DNA from: Epiperipatus broadwayi
Lineage: Eukaryota; Onychophora; Udeonychophora; Euonychophora; Peripatidae
Direction: 5' to 3'
Length of the DNA: 64,000 nucleotides
NCBI GenBank assembly: GCA_028023455.1
Contig: JAQFVV010012513.1
Span: 2,416,001-2,480,000, forward strand
The position numbers were made by a program, and so were the translations under genes. The notes beneath the pieces are model-generated. The model was not told where the DNA came from. It did no database searches and was given only the letters and a program-made list of their open reading frames with translations. Positions 23,095 to 36,001 of the stretch are shown here, in pieces; within the stretch, counting starts at the first letter, position 1, and each line of letters opens with the position of its first letter.

Positions 23095-23265
23095 AGCACC
23101 AGAGCACAAGTCACCATGAGTGCATTCCAGACACTCCCACAATTGTGTGTAGAGAGAGACATGACCTTAAAAGAAAAAATCAAAGAGGCTTTCTTCATCT
23201 CACGAAACAAAGATGCCATAAATAGGAAGGACATGTGCTATGCTTTATCGAAGAAATGGAATTAG
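23095..23265 (+). pseudogene. Penelope-like element C-terminal fragment
   Basis: The translation ERDMTLKEKIKEAFFISR followed by NKDAINRKDMCYALSKKW aligns residue for residue with the C-terminus of the intact Penelope protein at 54517-56895 (ERNDIKRKVKEAWYISRD, then AINRRDTCFSISKRW). Just upstream, another frame reads SHHECIPDTPTIV, resembling the NHEFEPANAGII segment, so a frameshift lies between. This is the very 3' end of a 5'-truncated element of a related but distinct Penelope lineage. Confidence 0.75.
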
Positions 23266-23299
23266 CATATTTGCATATCCTTTGCAAAATCTTTTGAAA

Positions 23300-24420
23300 G
23301 CACTCAGTTCGTTTGTTTTTAATTATCTATTTTATATTAACACTTTATAGCTTTTGGGAACAGTTGTGCCACACACGTGCTAGAATATATATATTTCCCA
23401 AAAGTAAAAAATTATTTGACTTAGTGGATAAATGAAAAAACTCCAATTAATGATTGATAATATTCTATAGTCTAGACATTTGTGAGATAGCTGGTATAAA
23501 AGCTGAAGTTTGAAAAATCCAGATAATCGTCTCAAGTTTTATATTGCATTCAGGACCTAAATACCTTCAAATTTTTAAATTGCCATTTCATTTGTCATTT
23601 GTATTTTAGTCAGCTAGACTAAGCAGCTATGAAGTTGCCTTTGCTAGGCAGAATGACTACTCATCATACTAAAAAAAGATGAACTGCAACAAATAAATCA
23701 GAAACCATCATTGGTCAATAATTAAATATTTTTTTCTAAGAAATCTCATTTATTACAGTCACCTGTTAGTGGGAAAATGGACAAATTGACTTACGGAATG
23801 CTGACTCACTATTTCAACAACAAATCACTGGATTTCTTTAATTGAAAGTGTTGGTAAACAGCTGATAGATTTTTGAAAAATTATATTCATTATCTTCAAA
23901 TAAGTAGCTGAAGTCTATTTTCAAATTATTATAAAAATAATTATTTTCTTCACTATAAAAAAGGATGCACATTTGTTTTAATATTGTGAATAGTCTTGTC
24001 TTTACTTATGTAAGGAAGAACTTTAAACAATAATTATTTCAACTCAAATATCATTTTATATTAATTGCTTTGAGAAAAGAACTTTGATTTAAAAAGTAAT
24101 GAAAATTGCTTTATTATGGATGATATACTATTTGCTTTATCGAAGATATGATCAGAATTATGGGCATCATGGATTAAAGTGATATAAATGAATAGTTTAA
24201 TTATATATCTCAAATTAAAGAAGTAATGAATGAAAATTTTGGTTAAAATTATAGCATCTGTTCAAGTAAATTAAATTGTGCTTGGAATAAACTATGAATT
24301 TGTACCAGTGCTTACGAAAATCTGTTATGGATGATCAATTCTAGATATTTAAATAACATTCAATGGACAATGGATTAGGAAAGCTACATATTAAAATGTT
24401 ACCTATAAATTATGCATTAT
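23300..24420. other. AT-rich DNA, nothing recognised
   Basis: No frame of note. The stretch directly after the Penelope fragment may be its 3' untranslated region, but I cannot set a boundary. Confidence 0.4.
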
Positions 24421-24422
24421 CA

Positions 24423-24598
24423 AGGCAAATCTTAAATATGATAATGTCGAAATTATAAGCAAACTTAAAAATGGACTAATGTGTTAAATATCGATTACCT
24501 TGGATTAAAAAGGCAAATCTTAAATATGATAATGTCGAAATTATAAGCAAACTTAAAAATGGACTAATGTGTTAAATATCGATTACCTTGGATTAAAA
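24423..24598 (+). repeat. Perfect 88-bp tandem duplication
   Basis: Units 24423-24510 and 24511-24598 are identical by eye, each starting 'aggcaaatcttaaatatg'. Absence of divergence implies a recent event or an assembly artefact. Confidence 0.92.
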
Positions 24599-24894
24599 AG
24601 TAGGCTAAATGAAATGTATTAATCTTTATATTTTGTTCCAAAAAGGATTATATTACAAAATGAAATTGTGTTTTACCTTATCTGTGGTGCTGTTATCTTG
24701 AAAGTATTTGTAAATTCCCAAGAACTCTGGAATGTTTTTCAAATATCAATATTTCATTGGGATAAATTTTAAATTGTCACAACCATTGAATTCTCATAAT
24801 TGTTCCTCTCTTAGTTAGTTAATATTATTATTACTAATGTCATAATGTTTTTCAGATATTATTATGCTAGATACAGGTAGTATTTTATTTAATA

Positions 24895-25090
24895 TTAGAG
24901 AGTTTCACCTCTGTGTAAACAGCTTGTGTAAGCATAAACAATGGTGATCATATGATGTTTAGTGAGGGCATGAGAAAGTTTGAGTTCAAACCCCCTACAT
25001 ATTATGTATAGAAGTGCAGATATGAAAAACTCTATACTGTAGAAAAAAATTCATATTTTAAAATATAGTGCTTTAAGGTCTGCCCATCCC
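24895..25090 (+). repeat. FB1 tail plus dispersed repeat
   Basis: 'cctctgtgtaaacagctt', 'gtaagcata' and 'gtgatcatatgatgtttag' match the region after the FB1 copy at 57.7 kb. The following 'caaaccccctacatattatg' to 'gtagaaaaaaattcatattt' is repeated at 25505-25600 and, in part, at about 40235-40270. Confidence 0.6.
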
Positions 25091-25324
25091 TTGTATATGT
25101 ATGTAAATGGATTATGTCTTGTACATGAGGGATCATAGTGACTTGTGGTCAACATGGGTAGGATGAAAAGGTTGCCACTAAGGTGGGCTTTGAGTGTTCC
25201 ATCATCAGATTTTCAATGAAATGCATGGCTGAAGAGTTGTGGGGTGGAGCTGTTTGAAGCCTGTCCATTAAAGTATGAAGATTGGCTATCTTAATATATG
25301 CTAAGCTTTGATTGTATATATGTG

Positions 25325-25610
25325 TGGGGATGATAATCTGGACCAACTGATGAGTGCTGGTTTAGCATAAAATAGGGTATATTGATGATTATTTATCTTT
25401 TTGACATATGTGTGATCAAGTATATCAGTGGCATGAGATAGTATGGATGGTTGAGGATTAAACGAGCAAGCATCACATGATCACATGCTTTGTTTATGGT
25501 TGAGGATTGTGTGAAAGTCTGAGATCAAACTCCTTATATATTACATATAGAAGTGCAGGTATGAAAAACCCTGTATTGTAGAAAAAAATTCATATTTTAT
25601 AATCATTTTA
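25325..25610 (+). repeat. DR-A dispersed repeat copy
   Basis: Core words 'ctggaccaactgatgagtgc', 'tggtttagcat', 'gattatttatctttttgac' and 'tatgtgtgatcaagt'. The same core occurs at 40085, 40650, 44758, 59560 and 60424. The minus-strand frame 25149-25346 ends in it and is not a gene. Confidence 0.7.
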
Positions 25611-25959
25611 TATAATCATAAAGTCTATTTATATGCATATGCAAATGCTCTCACCTGCACTGCATCTCTATCAATGATATAGGGTCATTTTTTTCTGTTT
25701 TGTAAGTTTCAATCAATTTAGCTACCTGTAAATGAGCCTGTCCATTCAACTGGATTGTAACAGTTTGTCCTTATTTAGATTTGCTGACCCTATACATATC
25801 CAGTTAAGCTAATGTAAATAGTCATTTTATAATGACTGAACAATCAGGTAAAATCAGATGTTCATATGTTTTTTTTTTCAACAGATGTGATTTCACTGAT
25901 CAAGGCGTGGGATCATACACACACATACATAGACACACACACATATATATATATATGTG

Positions 25960-26255
25960 TTTTAAATGCTGACTGATTTCTAATGATTACTTATAAACCC
26001 TTTTAGCCTTGAATATTATTACATTTATTATTTAAGTAATACTTTGGGTGCAATTTGAAAATCGTAATTGCAATTTGTAACATTATAATTGACTATTTAT
26101 TAGTCTGCATTCAGAACAGGTTATATTTACCTATTTAAGGAGATTTATTTAAATTTCTTTCTATCAATAATTTCAATCACTGTGGTCAAGTCACAATGTT
26201 TAGGATCTATATAAATATAAGAGACCATTAATAGAGGTAAGATAATCCAATCTCT
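25960..26255 (-). repeat. Dispersed repeat, inverted relative of 9600-10000
   Basis: See 9600-10000. The complement shows 'cattagaaatcagt', 'ttgaccacagtgattgaaat' and 'aatagtcaattataa'. A second shared block (26260-26345, plus) follows, like 9000-9095. Confidence 0.6.
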
Positions 26256-26455
26256 ATTGCTAAAAGGATGTTGCCTTGACAACAGTTTAAAATTCTGGAT
26301 TGTTATCCATATTGGGATTGTCTAAGTTTTGACTGGTATATTGTAATGGAATGGACGCGCTCAGTTGGGAGCCATTTATAATGGAATGTAAATCATCTAG
26401 GAATGAAAATAATCTAGTATCTATAACGAAATGTAAATATCTAGATCATTTATAA

Positions 26456-26464
26456 TTGCATAAA

Positions 26465-26500
<36 letters not shown>

Positions 26501-26508
26501 TTATGCAA
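26456..26508. repeat. TA array capped by an inverted 11-mer
   Basis: TTGCATAAAGA (26456-26466) and TCTTTATGCAA (26498-26508) enclose an uninterrupted (AT)n run; a further (TA)n follows. Confidence 0.9.
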
Positions 26509-26534
26509 TATATATATATATATATATATACTGC

Positions 26535-29500
26535 CATGCCCTTATTCAATAACCTCAGATTTAGCTGGCATTTGTAACTGAATATGAAATTAATCTAGAC
26601 AAAATTTACTTCCTTACTACTCTTTATTGGGGCAGTCGTTAGCACCAGTTCGATTGTTTTAGATCAACTACCAATACCCATGTAAACAGTTTTATATCCC
26701 AATATGACAAACCACTCTGCAACTAATCATTTTCCTCTTTATTCATTGTTTTCTCATATATATGTTTGTATATCTGGGTGCCACTAGGCTTATCTAAACC
26801 TAGATGAAGTTACATTAGATAGCTACTTATAATCATACCTGGTTTAAACCTCAGTTGGTATATTATAACAGTGTGTAGGATTTTCCATTTTATAACAATA
26901 TCATTTGCACTTGTATTAAGGGCAAAACATTCTTATTATTCTCTAGTTGTGCAAATAAATTCTCATATACCTATTTCAAAGTCATATTTAGTAATAGCTC
27001 CCAAATAATAAACAAACACAGTGAGAACCAATATGTACATATGGCCATTTATTACATTTATTTAGACTATTTGTTAATAAGATGGTGAGGATAATGATAA
27101 CGGTATTTCCAGCCACAGCTTTATAACTAACTCACAATACAAATCGTATCTTTTATCAATCAAAATTATATACCAAAATGTTTTATTTAAATTATGTTTT
27201 AGTGATTGACATCCATCAGTGATGATGATGACCAAACTAACCTCACAAGACAATGATTAACTCTAAGAAATATATAACCTTCTTTTAATGAAAAGAAATT
27301 TAAATTTATTTTTGGTTAATCATCAATAAAACAAATAGAAAATTTACATAATTAATAATAAAATTAGATACATTTAAAGAATAATAATAAGTCCCGTCCC
27401 ACCCACCCCCCTTCTCCTTAATAAAACTTAAACTCAACGGCTAATATTATGTAGCATGCATGATATTATGTGTATATTCGTATCTCTAGTGGGTGAATAT
27501 AAATCTTATATCCTACAAACATTTTTATTTTAAAATAAACATCCGATACATGCAGATACAGGTACATACTCGCATATTGCATGTAACATATATTTTTATA
27601 TCTACAATCTTAAAAAAATAATAATCGAGAAATAAGTAGAGAAGAGTTAGTTGAATTATAAAGATAAGAATATCTAAAGAAAATGGTTTCAAATTATTTG
27701 TCTCAATTTCCATTAATCTAGATTACTTAACTACCTTAAAAATCTATCTCTCATGATGTTAAATTTTTACCCTTATCGATCTGTACATTTATACTCAACA
27801 TGTACTCATGTAGGATATTTATATCATTGGGTGTGTGTATATGTCACCTCCCGTTATCAATAAAATGTGCATTTAACTTTTACATCTAATATGAATTAAC
27901 ATATTTTTATGATATACGAATTAATACACAATGAAGACATTTGTTAAAAAAAATACACATATTAATGGTTACATGTATGATAATCGAATAAAACATAATA
28001 TATTGATTGTTTTAATATCCAGAGAGAGAGAGATAAACCGATTTATCTAAAGGAAAATTGTTATTAGTCATTGATAAAAACAAAATTAAAATTGATATTA
28101 CCAAGTTCTTTTATTTTCACTGTAGAGACAGCTTCAATGAACCAATGAATTTCATTTTGAAGTCAGCTTGTTTAAGGTTAAGAATTTTAATTCAGCCACA
28201 TTGCCAATGTTTAACATGCATAGACTTATCAATTGCATTGGTTTACTGGAAAAGTTCTATTTTCAGCTTAAGTTTGCAATTCTTCTGTTTTACTGTGATG
28301 ATGATGATGATGCTGTGAAATAAATTGCATTTCTTTAGGAACCATTTTAACTCTGGAATGATTTCATCATTCCTTCTGCTTTTTGTTCAGGGTATGATTA
28401 TAGTTCTGCTTTTAATTATAAATTTTTGCATCTTTGCATTGTGCTTTTATTTGCATTCAACAATGACATAGATGAAACAATAACAGGATTTAAAATAATC
28501 TTTGGACTTTGGAAATCAGCCATAGGATGCTATTTGCATGTTAGATTTTAACTCTTCTGATGTGCATATATATAGTTCTTGGGATCGGTCATTGGGACCC
28601 TACAACAAAATATATTTTTTTGTTACCCCTCCATTATTTGTAGAAACCTTCAAATATAAAAATAATGATGCAGCTTCTAAGAGGAAATAAGGTTTATTCT
28701 GCTCTGCTCAAACTGTCTTACTTTTCACACTATAATATATATATGCTGGTCTTTTGATGACATTACACACATGTTATTGAAACATTCAGTTATCCATAAA
28801 TTATACTTTATCAGTGCAGCTGCAGTCCAAATGCCCTGGTGTCTTTCTGTAATTTTAATAACTTATTTATGAGTCATTGTTCTCATCCCCCCAAATTCAC
28901 ACATTGAAGTTAAGTTAAAATTGACCCCATATTTCTTTCTCGATCTGGACATTTCTTTGTTGACCCTTTCAAATAAAATAAGAAAAATTGGATTTGAAAA
29001 ATATATAAGATAAACAACTTTTTACAAAGAAAATACAAAATTATTTAAATAACTCTTTTTTAATATATCTGTAAATGTTTAAAATTCTAATGTTTGTACA
29101 TGCACACATGCATATACATAACTCTTCTCATATCTGTAAACCTGCCTATCAAAACAATCTAAATAATTTGAAAGCTACAGATTATTAATATTATTAGTAT
29201 CAAAGTTATAGAATAAATTAATAATGACAAAGAATTAAAATCAAAGCATTGTCAAGAAAGAATATTATAATCCATTAGATGTAAATTAAATATAGAAGTT
29301 AATAAGTAAACTTAGAAAAATGATACTGTATGAAAATTATGGCTACAGATATTTATTTATATATGCTTAATATTTTTAATTCTTCAATATAATAATCAAA
29401 TATATATATATATATTGTCTCCTTTCATTAATGAAATCAGTGGAATAGAGACAAAAATATTTCTCCCACTTTCATTCTGAGACTTTTAGGATTTGTAATG

Positions 29501-30530
29501 TAAGGTTTGAAATCAATACCCTACAATATATAAATATGGAAGGGATTTGAATTTAGTATAAACAATATACATGTATTTAAATATTATATATATAATTATA
29601 AAAACTTTCATTTTCACAAATGTAACAAAATTCAAGCAAACATATATAGATATATAACATCACAACTTTAATATACTTTATCTCTGAAAATGTAATTCAA
29701 AAAATAAATACATACAAACGTATGTAAACAAAAGTTTTAATCTAACCTTCAATTTTCAGATTATGCCTAGCATGCTTTCAACTACTTAATAGTCATCCTC
29801 ATAGCATAGATGATAAGAGATTTGCGGTATTTATTGGAGAATAAACAAGATAGGGAATTTGAATTATAAATAAGTACAGTTATGCTAACTATTTTTGAAA
29901 GGGGATTGCAGGATTTTTTCTTGATGATTTCATGCCTACTCTTGTCAATATGCCAGGTTTCTTCACTTTATAAAATATTTAATGCATAAAATAAAGAACT
30001 ACTATCACTTTATTTAGCATAACACATTTTATAGCATTATTTGCAGCAGGAATATTCAATACGATTTAATGTTTGTGTTTCTATATTATAGTTCTATAAA
30101 TCACTGATACGAAGTACATGTTGAAATTGTTCCTTATTGATATACCATGAATTGGAAAGGTAGAATTTAAAGCCAAAAAAAATTTAACATTTCTTGCATG
30201 TTTTAATAGCATGCATATTTACCATATTCTCTATCATTATAGAGATTAATTAACTAAACTATAATGAACTATGAGAGAGTAATGATGCATGGTGATAATT
30301 ATAATTGTACATACCTCATTAACTTCTTGTCACAATTCATTCTAGCATCTTTTTTTTAATAAAAGTAAACAATTTTAATATTCTTCAGTCACTTTTGATC
30401 CCAAACATACAAAGAATTATATAATTTATGTAGTAATTTGCATGTATAATTTCATAATAATGACCAAATTGATTCCTATAATAGTGTCATCTAGTGGAAG
30501 CTTTATTCATCAAAAGATGCTAAATGGTAG
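26535..30530. other. Long AT-rich stretch without recognised genes
   Basis: Contains a short (GA)n at 28022-28033 and scattered TA runs. The frame at 28058-28318 (86 codons) ends in a poly-Met run from GATGAT triplets and has no domain. No RNA gene or transposon boundary could be supported. Confidence 0.45.
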
Positions 30531-30539
30531 TGCCATATA

Positions 30540-30680
30540 ATTCTTAACCTGTGCTTTCCCATCCAATATCACCAGACTTGTTTCTAGCTTATGAGTTTCA
30601 TGAGTGAGGGGCCTTGGATCTGGGATCAGTGTAGCTTTGTCTTTAGATTGAATGCACCTCCTTCTTCAACACCCAACTTT
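30540..30680 (+). repeat. FB1 fragment
   Basis: 'cccatccaatatcaccagac', 'gtttctagctta', 'catgagtgagg' and 'ccttggatctggga' match the FB1 interior. The flanking phrase about 'catctagtggaagc' also occurs near the FB1 fragment at 6.25 kb ('cacctagtgaaag'), hinting at a longer shared unit. Confidence 0.7.
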
Positions 30681-31206
30681 TACTTTTTTGTTTAACTATA
30701 AATCTATCAGCCCAAATTGAAAAACACAATAATGTTTTCACTGTCAAAAGCCTTAAGTTATAATTTTTCTTAGGGACATTAAATGGGAAAAAATGTATAG
30801 GGGTTTTGAAGTATTATCATCTAGTATTAATTAATTATTAAAGCTTATACTAGGTGGCACTATTGTGGAGGAAATAAATTTGCTACTGCTTTAACAACTT
30901 GTGAAGTATAAAGAGAAAATGATTATGTAATGTTTTAATGCTAATAATTCATTAATATGAAATAGCCTGCTGTTGTTTACTACCATAATATTATGATAAA
31001 CTTTGGAACTGAAGACCATGGAATGCAGTCCAATTCCTACTCTTATAGAGCTTGAATTTTTTATGAATTTCTGAGCAATATACTATTTCCTCTCTAATAA
31101 GTTGAAATATAGCTTTAATCTAAAATCATGGAAGCCAATTTGTGTCTAATTGTTAAAATCAGTAACTTGATATTCTTATTGTAAACATGACATCTAATTT
31201 AAAATA

Positions 31207-32118
31207 CACCTGAGTCTCATTTTATGCGGTAGATAGGTTCCTCAGAAAACATGCACAAAAATAGACTTAACTTACCTTGAAAAATTGGGGATATGTTCCA
31301 GTAATTTCAGATATTGCATAAAAGCAAAGCAACAAGGAAAAATTACTTTAAAATTCGCATTAAAAAAATAAGCAAATAAAGTATGACTAATAAAAAATTT
31401 CAAATATTTGAAAAAAATTAATACAAGACAAACTTTTTTTACTTTTTTTATTAACTATAGTATTTAATTTTACAATTTATCATACATATTTTAATCATTA
31501 CAGTTATTTGAGAATTTGCATTCGTTTGTGAAGCAGATTCATGATGTGTGTATAGCTAGCGCCACTTTTAATCTTGTGCTTTGTTAATGGTTTTCTGTTT
31601 CTATATTTAAAAAATGAAATCGTAATCAAAACATAAAGATTATACATTATCATTAGAAATATTATTTTCAGTTTATAAAATCAATAAAATCTTAGTTATT
31701 TATTTTAAAAATCTACATTATTTATTTCTGTTATATCTAACAAAATACGTGTCAGGAACCCTTCCCCATATCTAACAAAATACGTTTTAAAAGTTTAAAA
31801 TTTTTGAATATTTTTTGTGATATTTTTATATATAAGTATAAATCTATTATTATTAATATTTACTCATTAGTATAAGTAGGTTGTTTACATAGAAGCTAAG
31901 ATTCTAAATACAGCTTCAGGCCATATTCATGTTAGCTGCTAATATAACGTTATATTTTTGGGGGAAAAAAAGTATTTAAAGTCAAAATAAGTTATTAATA
32001 ATTTTAATTTCTTGATATTCAATAAATATAGTGAAATATGAAAAATATTAAGAAGAAACATGAATCACATAACTTCAAAATCGCAGTAAAATAATTCGCA
32101 TAAAACGAGACCCAGGTG
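31207..32118. mobile_element. TA-flanked terminal-inverted-repeat transposon, non-autonomous (Tc1/mariner or pogo type)
   Basis: The left end CACCTGAGTCTC (31207) and the complement of the right end CACCTGGGTCTC (32118) form inverted repeats of about 22 bp with two mismatches; both continue as a TTTTATGCG core. TA lies directly outside on both sides (31205-31206 and 32119-32120), the target duplication of the Tc1/mariner superfamily. The 912-bp interior has no long frame, so a transposase is missing. The left subterminal text ('ggttcctcagaaaac', 'ggggatatgttccag') resembles the style of pogo/Tigger-like ends, but that assignment is a guess. Confidence 0.75.
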
Positions 32119-32124
32119 TATTGC

Positions 32125-34005
32125 ACAAATGTGAAATAGATTATATATATAAATACATAAAATTAAATGCCAAAGAATACATACAATCTTCATAATTTTT
32201 TTTTAAATTATCGATCTTCTAATGTATTGAGAATTATGTAAAAAAAAATCTTTTTATATTTTCTTTTATGTTTTTACAACCGAAACTAAAAAAAAAAAAA
32301 ACACTAACAAATATTTGTTTCTGGAATGTCAAATTTTAATTTTTTTTTTTTTTAATTATAAAATGGCGATCACGCAATATTTACTAACGCAATCCGTCTA
32401 TTTTATTTTTTGTCAAAGAAAATAGATTTAGTTATTAGTTATTATTTTCAATAAATGTAATATTGTTTTTAAAAGGTTTGAAATTAATACTCTAAACTAT
32501 AATCAATTACTTAAGGAGTAACAAAGCGTTTAAATTGCTATAGACATTGTTATTTCTAAAAATAGCAATTTCAGATACAATTAACTATTAAGATTTTTTA
32601 TGTCATTCATATTGGTTTACACCTTTTCAAAAGAAAAAAAAAGCGATTAGAATATTTATTTCCATATAAGTCGTGTTAGTGGCCAACGACAGTTGTATTA
32701 GGGCTCAAATAACTCGCTTTGTTCAAATATATTTTTTTATTTACATTAATGCTATTTAAAATAACGTATTTGTTATAATAACTGTATTAATAATAGCAAT
32801 GAAGTTTTATTTTAAAACGATAGTTTTTTAAAGCTTTAAATTTTCTTTGCGATTTTAGTAAAGAGTTACTTTTTCTCTCCGAGAGTTATTTTTACTGCGA
32901 ACGATTTAACAAAAATGTTCAGGTAATATATAATTTAAGTCATTTTTAATATTATTAATAATCAATGATTTGTCTTTCTAATTAGTACTTTATATGTTTT
33001 CTTTGAGTATTGTTTCGGTCATTTATTATGCTTTAGATTTATATATTTTTGTAGTAATTTTTAAATCACTATGCCGGAAAATTTTGTTTGATTCAAGGCA
33101 TATCTAGTATATTTCTATCATTTTCCTAAAGAGAAGTAAAGTATAGGCAATAAATATTATAATTTAGAGATAATATTTGATCCTTAACGGATGACATTTT
33201 GCTATTTATTGTCGTCCTCAACACAATTTATTATATTAGTTTACAATCGATTATTTTTTTTTATTACAAGCGCACTTAAACATTTGTAAGTATATTGGTC
33301 AGTCTAGTTATCTTTCTTAACATATTTAGCTATCATCAAATCAACCTATTAATTTTTTTTAGTAGTATACGTGTAAATTATTTTGTTTGTTAAACCAAAA
33401 CATTTATATACAATTAATGCCCGTTACTCAAAAGATTTGTGACAATTAAGTATTACAGGATTTCCATTTAATCAATCTAACTTACTTTTATCCGGCTGAG
33501 AAGTAATCTCGAGGGCTTTATGGTGTACGGTTTATCAGGTATATAATGCAACCAATAATCATTTTAGTATGATTTGGCAATGGTCATTAAGTTCTAGATT
33601 TTGAAGGGAATAAAAATATGACGCATAACTGTTTGTCAGCCATTTTCTAAAGCATATTGCACGACAAAAATATTAAGGACAAGTTTTAGTTTAAGAATAA
33701 ACTTAATATTAATTACAGATTAATATTTCTTTTATTGTAAATACAATCACATGGTATCTAATTTACTCATTCCTTTTTATCTTTTAGATGTAATGAGTGA
33801 ACGCAAAAAATACAGCACATGTAAACTGAGTTGTAATAATTTATATAAACTATATAATAATGCTTAATAAAAAAAACTAACTCATATTTGATAGCTTGTG
33901 ATTCTATTTATTTCACTTCAAAATTGATACATGTATAGTTCTAAATATTTATATTTATACATAAATAAAACCATATTATATGTATGTATCATAGTTAATA
34001 TGTAA
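32125..34005. other. AT-rich DNA, nothing recognised
   Basis: Mixed-composition AT-rich sequence with many T runs but few repeats shared with the rest of the window. No frame over about 50 codons was judged credible. Confidence 0.4.
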
Positions 34006-34012
34006 GGAAAAC

Positions 34013-34925
34013 ATTCTGCCAGTATGTAGACAATTGTTATCCATTACAATAATAAATCTTGGATAGAAAGCAATATTTGTTACTATGTTGAGCCAGGCTT
34101 TTTGATACAGTATATATTTGTCAAACCATGACTACGATGAACATTAGCAAATACAGTAACATATCCACACATAAATATATACCAAACTAGTTGATGATTG
34201 CCATAGATTACCATGTTTCTATGTCTAAATTGACCTAGCCGTTGACTAAATTTTTGTCGAAAGAAATACTATTGGCCCTTATGTTTATGGACTTCTTAGA
34301 ATTAATTATATGCCAAGCTTCTTTTATTTTGTGTTTTTGTGATTACTTTGTAAACAAATAATTTTAGCATCAGCAAGTTTAAAAGAATGACCCGATTTTG
34401 TCTCGTCATCTACATATATTGATCTGTCTGCTATTGCATTTAACAGTATTATATAGATGAGCTTATTGAGTGATTCTAGATTTTAAATTTGAATAGTCTC
34501 TCCATAGTAAGAATCATTGCAAAATTGACAATCCATAGTGTATACAAATTGAGCTTTACACATGCAAACACTAAAATTATTTGTTTAGAAATAAAAGATT
34601 AGCACAATTAATTTTAAGAACTCCATAAACATGAACCAGTAGTATTTCTCTCAACAAACATTGGTTGTTTAATCAAATGACATAACCAACTGTTAGATCA
34701 ACTTACAGTTATATATAAGCAAATATGCTGATATCTATGGTAATAAATGACTATTTTGATGTATGTTTATATGCATGGAAATTGAACGTATTTGCTAATG
34801 TTAATCATAATAATGCTTTGACCAAGTTACACTCTGTTGAAATCTAGCTCAGCAGAGTAACAAATATTGCTTTGTTTCTAAAATTTATTATGATAATAGT
34901 TGATAATTGTCTGCATACTCGGGTA
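34013..34925. mobile_element. Large diverged foldback with about 360-bp arms
   Basis: The left arm (34013-34375) reads in the same order as the complement of the right arm (34560-34925). Shared words are 'agacaatt', 'aagcaatatttgttact', 'gaacattagcaaatac', 'agaaatact', 'atgtttatgga', 'ttcttagaattaatt' (one base different) and 'caaataattttag'. Similarity is roughly 70%. The loop is about 185 bp. Non-coding; no target duplication seen. This is either an old foldback transposon or an inverted pair of one repeat. Confidence 0.75.
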
Positions 34926-35137
34926 GAATATATATATATATTGATTTAAATATTTCCATGGATTGATATTATAATAAAAAGTAGAAATGAGAAGATCATA
35001 TCCATGTAAACAGAGATAAGTATTAACTTTTGATATTGCCAAAAAACAATTAATTACTATTAATTGATAATCCATATGTATAAATTGTATATAAATGAAA
35101 AATGTAAAAAATCAAAAGTAATAAATTTCAATGAATA

Positions 35138-35422
35138 TTATTTTTGATAATGAATATTATTAATTAAGCAGAAACAGAAAAATACATAGCAGAATGATAG
35201 AACAACAATGACCAATATCATTAGAACAGAGATGACTCCAGGATATACCATAAGTAAAGGAATAATAAAAAATAAATTTCTGAAGAAATTTTTAATGAAA
35301 TAAAATAATGGAATGGATTTGTTTCGCATGAGTTCATAAGAAGTTGGAGTTGTGGAAATACCAGAACTGGGTATGATCTGAAGACCATATATTCCAGAAT
35401 CTACCACTCTTCCTCTACATTA
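35138..35422 (-). CDS. Candidate last exon of a membrane protein
   Basis: The minus-strand frame reads VVDSGIYGLQI, then a Ser/Thr/Pro-rich stretch (IIPSSGISTTPTSYE), then a strongly hydrophobic span of about 35 residues (roughly residues 45-80), then a stop. Just upstream is a good splice acceptor: a pyrimidine tract followed by TTAATGTAG|AGG (boundary near 35420). The frame stays open from there. D-S-G-I-Y resembles the last strand of an immunoglobulin fold, but the expected cysteine is absent. There is no ATG; GTG at 35407 is only a nominal start. I regard this as a plausible terminal exon with a transmembrane helix, family unknown; chance is a real alternative. Confidence 0.3.
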
Positions 35423-35698
35423 AGGGCAAGAAATTATTAGCAAAGTATTATTAGCATGAAATACTGCAGTATTTCTATTAAATAATGGTATATCTGAAGT
35501 AAAAAAATATTTGAAATTAGCTCGGTATCTGAAGTATTATGTTTTCACAGACTTTTAGTGCAATTAGCTAAAGTCAGCCATCTTGTGAAAAATCTGTTTC
35601 AGTATTTCATTTAAATATATCAAAGATCATGGATGGTTGAAGAGTTAGAGTGTGGAGTAGATTGAAGCCTGTCCATTAAAGTATGAGGTTTGATTATC

Positions 35699-35699
<1 letters not shown>

Positions 35700-35748
<49 letters not shown>
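35700..35748. repeat. (TA)n array
   Basis: About 48 bp of uninterrupted TA preceded by 'gtttgattatcttaa', a phrase also found near 25.28 kb ('gattggctatcttaa') within a repeated context ('cctgtccattaaagtatga'). Confidence 0.9.
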
Positions 35749-35749
<1 letters not shown>

Positions 35750-36001
35750 TAACCCAATATTTTTAATTAGTTTATTAGAAAATTGCACTTTTCGCCATTT
35801 CTAACTCAATAATCTTTTATTAGTTTAGTTTATTTATTTGCACTTGTTGTTAAGGCAACCAAAATAAAGCAACATATCCATTAATTTTCCAATATGATCT
35901 AAAATACTTTTCATATAATACAATTGTACATTCAATTCTCTTAAGCCATGCCACGATTGTAATAACAACAATAATTGATCACTTATTAATTTAAAGAATA
36001 A

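Noticed and set aside
28058-28318. 86-codon frame as a host exon
   Set aside because: No domain, ends in a poly-Met run from GATGAT triplets, and lacks convincing splice sites.
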